From assembly GCA_051294375.1 (NCBI GenBank), contig CM119263.1, forward strand, positions 18,955,440 through 19,019,439: a DNA stretch of 64,000 nucleotides, in the 5' to 3' direction. The translations under genes were made by a program, and so were the position numbers. This DNA comes from Paraspadella gotoi. Lineage: Eukaryota > Chaetognatha. The stretch's first letter is position 1. Every line of letters starts with the position of its first letter. Shown here piece by piece: positions 38,392 through 47,465 of this stretch. The notes beneath the pieces were generated by a model, which worked only from the letters and a program-made list of their open reading frames with translations, ran no database searches and had not been told where the DNA came from.

Positions 38392-39132
38392 TTCTGCAGC
38401 TGGAATCGAGAACCCGGCGGTGTGTTCGGAGAAATCAACCGAAAGGAAGTCGTCGTTCGCGTGGCTGCTGCTGCTGCCGCTGCTGGTGATGATGTTGTTT
38501 AGACTTTCTTCATGGGCATCTTCTAGGAGCATAACGCCGTCAACTGACTCTGGGGTTGCGTCGACAGAGCGCGAGGCGGCGTCGGCAGAGTCGGCAGAGT
38601 CGGCCGAGGAGAATACAGAAAAGGGAAAATTTTCAAATTTGGTTCCCGCGTTTCGATCGCAGTCTCTTCCCAAATTTCCTGCGCAATCGCAGCGAAATAG
38701 CAGCACCGTCTTGGCGACGCAGCGACCCATTCGGCAGCAGCCTATCGGGTCGCAGCGACCGAGCGAGGACCGATCATTCTTTCGAGTGGGCGTTTCTTCA
38801 TCCAACTGCAATGGCAACCGGACGTCCGAGCCGGACGGTCTCCAATAAGGCCGAACACGAATCTCGCAGTACGCATCTTTGAGAGAAAAGACAATTTTTG
38901 ATAAAAAAACAAAAAAACAAATTTAAAATTATCAGTCTTTCATTATAAACAAACCTTCGCTTCCGAAGAAACATCGATGCTCGACCCGCGCGTCCTTCAA
39001 GTTGCACGCTCCCCGGATGTGGGGGTGAGATGATGTGGTTGAACTGATGGATGACGTATGAGAGGGAAGAAGAGAGAAGAGAGGGTGGGAGAAGGCAGAA
39101 GGAACGAGGAAGAGGAGAAAGAGAAGAGACAT
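38392..39132 (-). CDS. gene B: secreted EGF-like protein (paralogue of gene A)
   Basis: Two exons on the minus strand. Exon 1 (39132-38955) starts at an ATG in good context (AAACATG) and encodes a signal peptide, MSLLFLLFLVPSAFS, with likely cleavage before His-Pro. A Ser/Thr-rich stretch follows, then RGAC...HRCFFGSE. It ends GAAG|GTTTGT in phase 1. After a 78-base intron with a pyrimidine tract, exon 2 (from 38876) completes that module with DAYC, then a linker, then a six-cysteine EGF-like domain (cysteines near plus 38710-38620) and a Ser/Asp/Ala-rich tail. A donor-like GAA|GTGAAG closes the exon at 38392 in phase 0. Without it the frame runs to a stop at 38242 through Lys-rich, intron-like sequence. 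The first EGF module matches gene A's position by position but has lost three of the usual six cysteines. The function is not evident; secretion or cell-surface export is inferred from the signal peptide. Any 3' exons would lie in or beyond the gap at 37478. Confidence 0.75.
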
Positions 39133-39191
39133 GTTTGCCTTGACTGTCTCAAGTTTTTCTTTTTGTCGTTGAACAAAGTCGTTTCCACTTT

Positions 39192-39199
39192 TATTTATA
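39192..39199 (-). promoter_or_regulatory. TATA-like box of gene B
   Basis: TATAAATA on the minus strand, 60 bases upstream of the gene B start codon. That allows a transcription start about 30 bases upstream of the ATG. The same bases overlap an AATAAA, so a polyadenylation signal for gene A is the alternative reading. Confidence 0.4.
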
Positions 39200-39484
39200 C
39201 TTATCTGCAAAAAGAAAATGAATGTCACAATGATACAAAATCCCGATTGCTAAGATGTACGAATCTATATGATGGAGACCATTCTCTGAGGAACATCATC
39301 TAAAAGACTTATTGATCGCCGATGCATATTGTTCATTATAAGTAAAACTCTTCTAGTAAGGTCGTAATTAATTTGGTAGTTAATAACAGTAAACACAGTA
39401 TACAGTAACAGTATATACATTGTTGGAAACTTGGAATATTAAGAATCGCATCCATCATTACGAATGTAGCAAAAGAAAGACAAG

Positions 39485-39640
39485 TCACTCCATCGTGAGA
39501 ATCGGCAAAAGAAGGATGAGGTTGACGACGACGAAGAGACTCCACAGATGAGCGCAGATTATCCCCACAAACATCCGCGCCGCCATCCACTTCGAACGGC
39601 GTCGACGGCGCCGTTCCTGCTCAAACGATCCACTTCCTGG
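39485..39640 (-). CDS. alternative hydrophobic C-terminus for gene A
   Basis: In the minus-strand frame next to the one used by the last EGF domain, the sequence stays open past the gene A stop at 39621 and ends at a TGA at 39485. It encodes small residues (SPGSGSF), a run of six arginines, then about 26 mostly hydrophobic residues (from MFVGIICAHLW through VVVNLILLLPIL) and stops three residues later. That resembles a membrane anchor or GPI-attachment signal. A one-base indel between about 39620 and 39645 would join it to the EGF domain. I cannot tell whether the indel is an assembly error, a mutation, or whether this frame is chance. The six arginines on the outer side are unusual for a type I anchor and could be a furin-type cleavage site. 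Confidence 0.4.
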   Translation of the reverse strand, partial: PGSGSFEQERRRRRRSKWMAARMFVGIICAHLWSLFVVVNLILLLPILTME

Positions 39641-41754
39641 CGACGCCGTCGCAATGCGGACCCGAGGCGCCGAGTTGACAGGCGCAGAAACGAAAAGGCT
39701 GCTCGAGGGAGTCGACAACCCTTTCCAAGCACACCCCGCCGTTGCGACAAAAATCCTCNNNNNNNNNNNNNNNNNNNNNNNNNNNNNNNNNNNNNNNNNN
39801 NNNNNNNNNNNNNNNNNNNNNNNNNNNNNNNNNNNNNNNNNNNNNNNNNNNNNNNNNNNNNNNNNNNNNNNNNNNNNNNNNNNNNNNNNNNNNNNNNNNN
39901 NNNNNNNNNNNNNNNNNNNNNNNNNNNNNNNNNNNNNNNNNNNNNNNNNNNNNNNNNNNNNNNNNNNNNNNNNNNNNNNNNNNNNNNNNNNNNNNNNNNN
40001 NNNNNNNNNNNNNNNNNNNNNNNNNNNNNNNNNNNNNNNNNNNNNNNNNNNNNNNNNNNNNNNNNNNNNNNNNNNNNNNNNNNNNNNNNNNNNNNNNNNN
40101 NNNNNNNNNNNNNNNNNNNNNNNNNNNNNNNNNNNNNNNNNNNNNNNNNNNNNNNNNNNNNNNNNNNNNNNNNNNNNNNNNNNNNNNNNNNNNNNNNNNN
40201 NNNNNNNNNNNNNNNNNNNNNNNNNNNNNNNNNNNNNNNNNNNNNNNNNNNGATTGGTTAACTTCAACCTTGAAGAGATGATTGACTGTGTGAAAAGCCG
40301 CTTCCGCCGTCGGAGTCAATTCAGTGAAAGCGTCGGTTCGGGCGCGTGAAGAAGCATTGGTGGAAAAGCCTGTGGCAGCGGTACTAGAGATGAAAGCTTC
40401 AGTGACAGTGTCGGTGAAGCCGACGTCGACAGAAGCGTTGGCAGATGCAATGGTGGAACCTTTGGACAAAGAATCAATGAAGGCATTGGTGTCGGAGACG
40501 GCAGAAACGTTGGCCGAAAGAGCTGATGCATAGGTGGAAGCATTATGAAAAGCGTTGGCTGTGGCGGTGGCGGTGGCGGTAGCGGTGGCGGTGACGGGGG
40601 CGGCGGCGGGGGCGGCCGTGGTCGGAACTTCGACGTCGCTGGACTCAGCAGACGTCATCGGTAAAATCGTCATCCGCTGACACTCTTTCCCTTCGTATCC
40701 TTCGTCGCAGTCGCATCGACGCCGGAACCGATCGACGATGACGCAGACGCCGACTCCGTGGCAGAAAACCCGCGGGCAGAACCGGCTCCAAATGGGCGGT
40801 CGAAAGTGATCGGGCAGAGCGAAGGGATAATGGGTCCGCGGCGGGCTTGGCCGAAGATAATCCATCGACATCGGATTCCAAGGAAGGCAGGGTCGGCCGA
40901 AGCGACAGGGCAGATGGTCGGGCGATGGAGGGACCAAGCCGGGCTGGCAGAAGGGAGCTGCGGAGAATGGGAAGGCAGAGAGGGCGAAGGGTGGATTTGA
41001 GCGAATGAAATCTTTCAGGTGGTGAAGACAAATGAGAAAATATTGTGGAATAAATTCACGTACGATTCGCNNNNNNNNNNAGGGTAATTTAAATACGTCC
41101 TTGCCAGAAGACGAGTTACTTAAAAAAGAAGGGTGAGTTGGGAAAACTGCGAAGGTTCATCTGAGTCATTCCTTTCTTTCTTTTTATGTCATCAAATTCA
41201 TTGAGTGTAAACAGTACATAGGTAAGTAGATATATTATTAAAAATACAGATCTCTTAATGTCAGATAATTTATCACCGTAAGCATCGATTTATAAATAAT
41301 TATTGTTAATTACGTATGTACATTATTAGACATTATTTGATCCGCAATATCTTTTTCAAACGTTATTTTTTCATGTATAACATGAATAAAACGATTAAAA
41401 AAACATGAATAACGTTATTTTTTGTAAATAACATTCCGAAAAGCTAAAAACGCGAATCGATCACGTCAAACGCCAATCACCCGCGAAACCGTAAGCGCAG
41501 CGGCAAGTCGCTTTTCCGTCAATGACGTGACACGTTCCCCGGAAGTGACACGTGTCCATTCGACACTCCCTTGCCACGCCGCACCTTTCCCCGCCGAATC
41601 CGTCCGGACAGACGCACCGGAAGTGACGAGGCGCCGGAGCGTCGAGACACACGCCCCCGTTGGCGCAGGGATGCGTGGCGCAAGGGTGCGTGTGAAAGAA
41701 GAGAGAGGGAAAGGGAAAGGGAGAGGAGAAAGGAAGGAGGAAGATTAGGAGGAA
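39621..41754 (-). CDS. gene A: multi-EGF extracellular protein, 5' incomplete
   Basis: Exon 1 (from the gap at 41757 or somewhat inside it, to 41481) encodes one full EGF-like domain starting CATHPCANGGVC and most of a second containing CHFRGTC and CRCAYGFA. It ends GCGG|GTGATT in phase 1. The intron (40958-41480) is 523 bases and includes a 10-N gap. Exon 2 starts at 40957 after ttctccgcag and restores the frame with APFCQ, the last cysteine of EGF 2. A Pro-rich linker, an EGF-like domain with cysteines at relative positions 1, 6, 12, 22, 24 and 33, and a long Thr/Ala/Ser stalk follow. The stalk has at least four Asn-X-Ser/Thr sites, typical of a glycosylated extracellular spacer. After the gap 39759-40251 comes another EGF-like domain (FCRNGGVC ... 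FCACQLGASGPHC). The frame stops at 39621, but the next frame offers a hydrophobic tail. The role is presumably adhesion or ligand-like, outside the cell. No orthologue is assigned. Confidence 0.8.
39759..40251. other. assembly gap inside gene A
   Basis: Run of 493 N within exon 2 of gene A. The reading frame agrees on both sides, but the gap length may only be an estimate and introns could be hidden in it. Confidence 0.99.
40555..40620 (-). repeat. coding (ACCGCC)n repeat in gene A
   Basis: On the minus strand a hexanucleotide repeat of ACC and GCC codons encodes alternating Thr-Ala (TATATATATATA) in the stalk. A related Ala/Pro-rich stretch precedes it. Copy number probably varies between individuals. 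Confidence 0.85.
41071..41080. other. 10-N gap in a gene A intron
   Basis: Run of ten N, probably of unknown true size. Confidence 0.99.
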
Positions 41755-41756
41755 AT

Positions 41757-41939
41757 NNNNNNNNNNNNNNNNNNNNNNNNNNNNNNNNNNNNNNNNNNNN
41801 NNNNNNNNNNNNNNNNNNNNNNNNNNNNNNNNNNNNNNNNNNNNNNNNNNNNNNNNNNNNNNNNNNNNNNNNNNNNNNNNNNNNNNNNNNNNNNNNNNNN
41901 NNNNNNNNNNNNNNNNNNNNNNNNNNNNNNNNNNNNNNN
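41757..41939. other. assembly gap at the 5' side of gene A
   Basis: Run of N followed directly by a (GA)n array at 41940-41964. The 5' exons of gene A and the acceptor of its first visible exon must lie here or beyond. Confidence 0.99.
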
Positions 41940-41964
41940 GAGAGAGAGAGAGAGAGAGAGAGAG

Positions 41965-43120
41965 TATCCAACGACGGTTTTTAATTTTGAGTTTAAATTC
42001 TGTGAAGTGAAAGATTTGTTAAATGCGATGCGTTATAGAAATTTTTAAATGAAATACGAATACGATTTCTCTAGAAATTTAGTTTCCGGATATTTTTATT
42101 AAAATGTTTTCATAAAATTAACAAACAAACTGGTCAATTTCCAAGACGAGCTGCCAATATCCTTTCCAGAGAAGAAAGTCATCGCCCCCGAGACATTGAT
42201 CATGAGGTTCGAAGGTAAACATATTGACTTATTTTCTGGGCTTTAAAAAATAAAAATTGGAGAAGTTTCTCGATTACTATATAAACCATTAAAGACGATT
42301 TAACTATATACAAAAATTATAATCCAAATTAACCATTAAAAAAGTTTGATACATTTTTAAAAACGCTTTTTTTTGGGGGTCGCGTCCGAAATTCCGCTTG
42401 GAGATAGACAGATCGACGGACCGATGGACTCATGGACTCTGAGCTTAAAACGTTTGGCTTCGAATGGCTTCGTCACCGCGATCAATTCATAGGGGTCAAT
42501 GTCGTCGTCGTTGACGTCGTCGTTCCTGGCCGAATCTCGAACAGTGTTCCAATTAATTTCTGGAGGTCAACTTTCTATGGCTCTCGTCGTCGTCGTCAGT
42601 CATCGTCGTCGTCCTAAGTGGTTGAATCCCGTTCTCTGACCGGTTTTCTTCCCAGAGGCCTCTCTATCGTCTTCGAACATCGTCTTCATCGTCGTCTTCG
42701 TCGTCGCCATCGTCGTCCACTCTTGGATGCGTCGTCGTCGTTCCCCCATCGTCCATTGTTTCTCCCTTGGTCTTTTGTTCTCGCCAAATCTCGTTTTTCC
42801 CTTTTCTTCTTCTTTTTCTCCCTGATATTTTATTGCTCGTCTCACCTCTTCTTTGGCGCCGGGGGAGTTTCGCTCAATGGGCGGGAATCGATCAACGGCG
42901 GGGACGGGTGAATGGCAAGAAAAAAGCTTGACGAATGGCAAATGAATCGATCAATTAATGTTGATAAATGGCACGAGGTTGTCGTTGACTGGCAGAGAGT
43001 GGAGCTGAGTTGGAAGACGGAAAGGGGGATGAGAGAAAGAGTGAATCTGGGTGAAAGAATTCGTTTTCTTTTCTGAAAGATCCGTCCAACTGAGACTCAA
43101 AGTTCAAAAGTCACGAGGTT
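41965..43120. other. intergenic, with interrupted GTC arrays
   Basis: AT-rich to 42360, then GTC-rich at 42495-42540, 42585-42615 and 42665-42745. No gene A 5' exon could be recognised here. Confidence 0.55.
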
Positions 43121-43124
43121 AAAT

Positions 43125-43174
43125 CCGGATATTGTGCTCTTTTTCCCGGGAATGTGGGGAAATCTGTGATACAT

Positions 43175-43216
<42 letters not shown>

Positions 43217-43610
43217 GGGGGGAACTTTATTCAATAAAACAGATGAGTACGTCCCAAATAAAATTATAAAATTTTACTTATCATAGCACTAGTGGACAGA
43301 AAAAAATACAAAATTCTACATTAGATAAACTAAACAAAAATAATAATTTTTTTTCTACTAAATTTTACTTTTTTTACAATTTTTTTGAGAAAGCAAAGTA
43401 TTTTTTAAATTATTACAACGATTTTTATTATTATTTTTTTAGAATTCTGCTTGACTGCTCCCACTTCTTCTCTTTCTTTGATATCGGAGATTACCTTTAA
43501 GCCCGAACCCATTCTCGACTTCATGGGATCGCTCACCACCTCATATTCACCAACCACGATCACTGTTCATTCACATTCTAATAATTTGCCATAGTTGACA
43601 AGCCAGCGGC
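43125..43610 (+). repeat. dispersed repeat R2, copy 1
   Basis: Shares ordered words with 46695-47420: ggatattgtgct, aatgtggg.gaaatc, tgtgatacat near the start, and attacctttaagcccga, catgggatc, tcaccacctcatat near the end. The middle is AT-rich and more diverged. A (GA)n array lies at 43182-43213 at the same relative place as agagagagagaa in the other copy. Confidence 0.6.
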
Positions 43611-44571
43611 CGATATTCCCTCTTTTTTGACGAAGATCATAGATCAGTGATCTTTCACCGACATCACCGACCAACGGTGCCTCACCCACCTACTTTTCCG
43701 TACCCCTGTCTTTCACTTCACAGTCGCAAACGATTTACTGAAAAAGAAAGAAAATCTTTTCCAGAGATTTCTGACTCCCGTTGCTTCTCCGAGTCTTCAC
43801 CCTTTCCTAACTGTGAGGCCGTCTCCTACTTTCCGCCGCCCATGATTGGTTTTTTTTTCTTCTTTGATTGGTTTTTTCTTCTCTGATTGGTTTTTTCGTC
43901 GCTGTTGTTGTTATTTTTGTTGTTGTTGTTATTATTGACGACTGATCGGCGACTCGTTCGATCCCCTCGTGATCAAAGTGAAGAAAAACGCTCCAATTTT
44001 TTTCTTTCTTTCTCTTTATTTCTTTACCTTTTTATTTGTTTCTTTTTTNNNNNNNNNNNNNNNNNNNNNNNNNACGTATGTGATTTGTAAATGGAGCTAT
44101 GAAAAGAAGCGAGAATTATTGGAACGTTATTTACGAAGTAACGAAAGTGATGTACTACTACTATGTAATACGATTATTATTACTATTACTATGTATACTA
44201 CTACTATAGTGAAATTACGTGTTATACATATTATTTACTTGAGTTACGGAATATGACTGATAGAGTGACTGGTATTACGTTTGTACTGATTAGTCCGTGA
44301 CGTAATGACGTAGGCGTGAAACTGAAGGTGTAAATACTATTGGAGAACGAATGGATTAACGATGTATACGGTGCAAATTACTAGCTGAGCGACGTGATAT
44401 GTAAGTTACTGATAGACTGGATAGATGTACGTACGTGGACTTATTTGCGAAATGATGGAAAGTGAGAGGGAGGTGACTCCAGACGACTCGGTGATGAGTA
44501 AATCTGGGGGGAGTGAAACAAAAGATGTGTTTTATTTTTAAATGACCGGCGGATAAGTTGGATTACTCAAT
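43611..44571. other. intergenic with a gap
   Basis: Contains GTTGTT repeats at 43898-43935 and the gap 44049-44073. The sequence at 44074-44560 is rich in TAC/TTA words. Nothing recognisable. Confidence 0.5.
44049..44073. other. assembly gap (25 N)
   Basis: Run of 25 N after a T-rich stretch. Confidence 0.99.
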
Positions 44572-44614
44572 ATGATATGTGGAAAAAACTCCTCTCTCGT
44601 AGTAATAGAGTGGC

Positions 44615-44722
44615 GGAATGAGGGTGGATTGAACCTATGTGACGTCATAAGTAAACAACATAACAATAAGTCAATGGGGCCAGTGGCCCCTCTAAGTTAC
44701 CGAGCTAAGCCACAAGTCCTCG
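44615..44722 (-). repeat. tRNA-like (SINE-type) element
   Basis: Read on the minus strand, TGGCTTAGCTCGG (plus 44700-44712) fits the polymerase III A-box consensus. GGTTCAATCC (plus 44626-44635) is close to a B box, about 65 bases downstream. That spacing is longer than in an ordinary tRNA, though near what a long variable arm or intron would give. The acceptor stem does not pair. A tRNA-derived SINE is the best reading. Confidence 0.45.
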
Positions 44723-46690
44723 TGATGTTAACGTTGACGCACGATAAAGCACTTCATCGCCCCCCCACGGAGGACCATGAGTAGCAGCGTTGAGTGAGCC
44801 CGAAAGGTAAACAGAGTGACTTATGGGTCGGGGCTGGTGAAATACATGAAAGAAGTGGGATAATATTAATGTAAGAAAGTCCTGGATGACTATAAATGAA
44901 TAGTCCATAATCTAACGTATACTGACGATAGACCCAAAATATGAATCAAGAACATAAAAGTATTGATGAGACATAGGAAGGAAAAAAAAGCTCCCTATCT
45001 GTAGGGGCGGTGCGTACGTGTGTGGGTCCTTCAATCGTTGGTCGTATGTTGTCCTTCTCTTCTTTGGTGCCCGGTGTTCTCTTCGAAAGAGTTCCGCTGT
45101 GGGATTAGTAAATACCAAAGAAATCGACGTTTTTGACAATTTTTTTTTTAAAAACAACTCGAAAAAGACTATTTTAAAAATATCTTTTAAAAAAATTATT
45201 AGTTAAAAGTGAATATCAAAAACGTCAAGAAGATACTAAGAAAAGAGGAGTACTTGAAAAACGTAAAATCAATCGTGGAAGAATAATCGTAGAATTCTTC
45301 TTATGGCTTATAACTCGTTGCATAATATGCGCTACCGTCACCAGCAGCAGCGTAATCTGCCCCGATCGGGGATCTCTTGCCTGGTCAATGGGGCAGGTCC
45401 GTGATGAACGTCCCGTCAGTCGTGTTCAGCAATTGTTAGTCGTACCCCTTGGTTTGGTTGCCAGATCTCTGTTAAGCCTGTTTGAGTGACGTCTGCTACC
45501 TTTCTTATTTAGTGTTGCTCTCCGTCCGTGCGTATTAACTTTCTCTGCACTCTTTTCACTTCAAGCACGTTCAATACTACCCTTCGTTCTTACCTAACCG
45601 TAGGTCCTGTTTGACAATCAGCTCCGGACATTTTTCTCTTTCGTAGGATACCGAGTATCTTATGTACTATCAGAGGTTACTCCGTACCTAATCATCGATC
45701 AAAACTGTCTCTATCCGCGGGTCGTTATATCTCAGTCACAAGCCGTTATCTGCATATATAATATAGTATATTATTATATTATTTTTCGAGATTATTATAT
45801 ATTATATATTATAGTGTTTAATTCACTCTTTATATCCTTTTTTATCTACAATACTACGGCATATTAGTATATAGTATGATATATTATTAGTATTATTATA
45901 TATATATATACGTCCGTGAACAAGCTGTAGTAAATATTATATATAATATATATATGTATATATATGCAAGCCTATCACTTACATGTTCTCAATTTCTTTC
46001 TATATTTCCGTAAAATCTTCTGTTTATCCAAGATTATCGATCCACTTAGTTTCATTCCACTTATTATTTTACCTATATAGTTACTTTTGTTCATATACGC
46101 CAAAATTTCATCGTTTTTCCTTTCTTCTTTTCCCTTTATTGTTGTATCTTATTATTAAGTCTTTTCTATCTACTGATTAACGTATACTATTTACTATTGT
46201 TATGTACCATTCGTTACTATTCTCACTTCTTCTGCTTTTGAGGCCCGCGCGGCGGCGCCCCTTCGGGAGTTTCGCTAGCTAATGGGCCTATGGTGTAATC
46301 GCTAATCAATACACGGTAACGGTTACTCTTTAATCTGAAATGGTTGCGCCAAGAACAACAAACGCTTTTCATCGTAAATGCTGCAATTATTAATCGATAA
46401 TCAATTATCGTTTTTAAAGAGTTAAATTATGGCACCTGAATGCGTTTTTTTCTTCGTTATTCAAACATTGGCCATTAGTTTTGGCAAGCGAGGTGAGGAA
46501 GACAGGAAGATTATGGTACTAGGACATTATCTAAGCAGTGGATGTCGGAGAAAGAGTTCGAATCTGCCGCCCGTCTGTTTTAAGTGTGAAAGAATTTTCG
46601 AGTTTTCTTTATTTGATTGAAATAATAAAGAATCCATGTCCCACTGTATATTGAACTCCCCAAATTTCATAATATCCCTGAGTGGTTTTA
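44723..46690. other. intergenic, nothing recognised
   Basis: Mixed sequence with an AT-repeat zone at 45750-45965 (TATATA and ATATTA words) and a short GC-rich island at 46242-46275. No gene or named element. Confidence 0.5.
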
Positions 46691-46694
46691 TTTT

Positions 46695-47465
46695 TTTAAA
46701 TGCCCCGGGATATTGTGCTGTTATGGTTTTCCATGGCAATGTGGGTGGAAATCCTTTGTATTGTGATACATCGAGAAAACGATTATATCAATTTTGAGAT
46801 CGAGCTGCAATTATTGGATGATTCACTGTTGTTGCTCGTGATGGCGACTCAGAGAGAGAGAGAATAGGGGTCGGAGGGATCTTAAACCTTAAATATACAT
46901 AAAACATGAACTTAGAGTAAGGCTGGTCCCCAAATTAAATATAGATATAATTTTCTTTATCTAGTTATGTCATAGCCCACTTTTATGTAGTAGTGTGATC
47001 AGAACTGAATAAATACATCAAAATTCCACCCATTATGTAAAAACTTTAAAACAATAGTTTAATTTATTAATATATAATTTTCTCTTCAAAAAAACTGAAA
47101 TTTAACTTCTTTTTTTAACCAAAATTTTATTTGTTGAGAAAGAAATAAAAGTATTATTTTTAAATTTTACTGTCGCTCATATCAAACTCAAGCATCATAA
47201 TATGATTAATATTTTATGTGTTATATTATGTTAATTGCATGCTGCTAACTCGTACCACACACTTTCTTCTTACTTTCTTTTGTTAATTCGAATTAATTAC
47301 CTTTTAAGCCCGACTTCTCCTCTATTATTCATTACATGAGATCATTAGAAGGGAATATTTCTCACCATACCTCATATCACAAAAAAACCAATCACTCGGT
47401 AAAACACCCACGATCATCTGTTCAAATTGTTCAACAATGTTTACTCGTTTATATTAATTTAATGT
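46695..47465 (+). repeat. dispersed repeat R2, copy 2
   Basis: Longer diverged copy of 43125-43610, collinear at both ends. No coding capacity. The family is unnamed by me. Confidence 0.6.

Noticed and set aside
38420-38848. Plus-strand frames opposite gene B
   Set aside because: They overlap the spliced, signal-peptide-bearing minus-strand gene and show no domain of their own.
43125-47465. LTR retrotransposon call
   Set aside because: The two R2 copies could be terminal repeats, but no gag, protease, reverse transcriptase or integrase frame is visible between them, so the call was not made.
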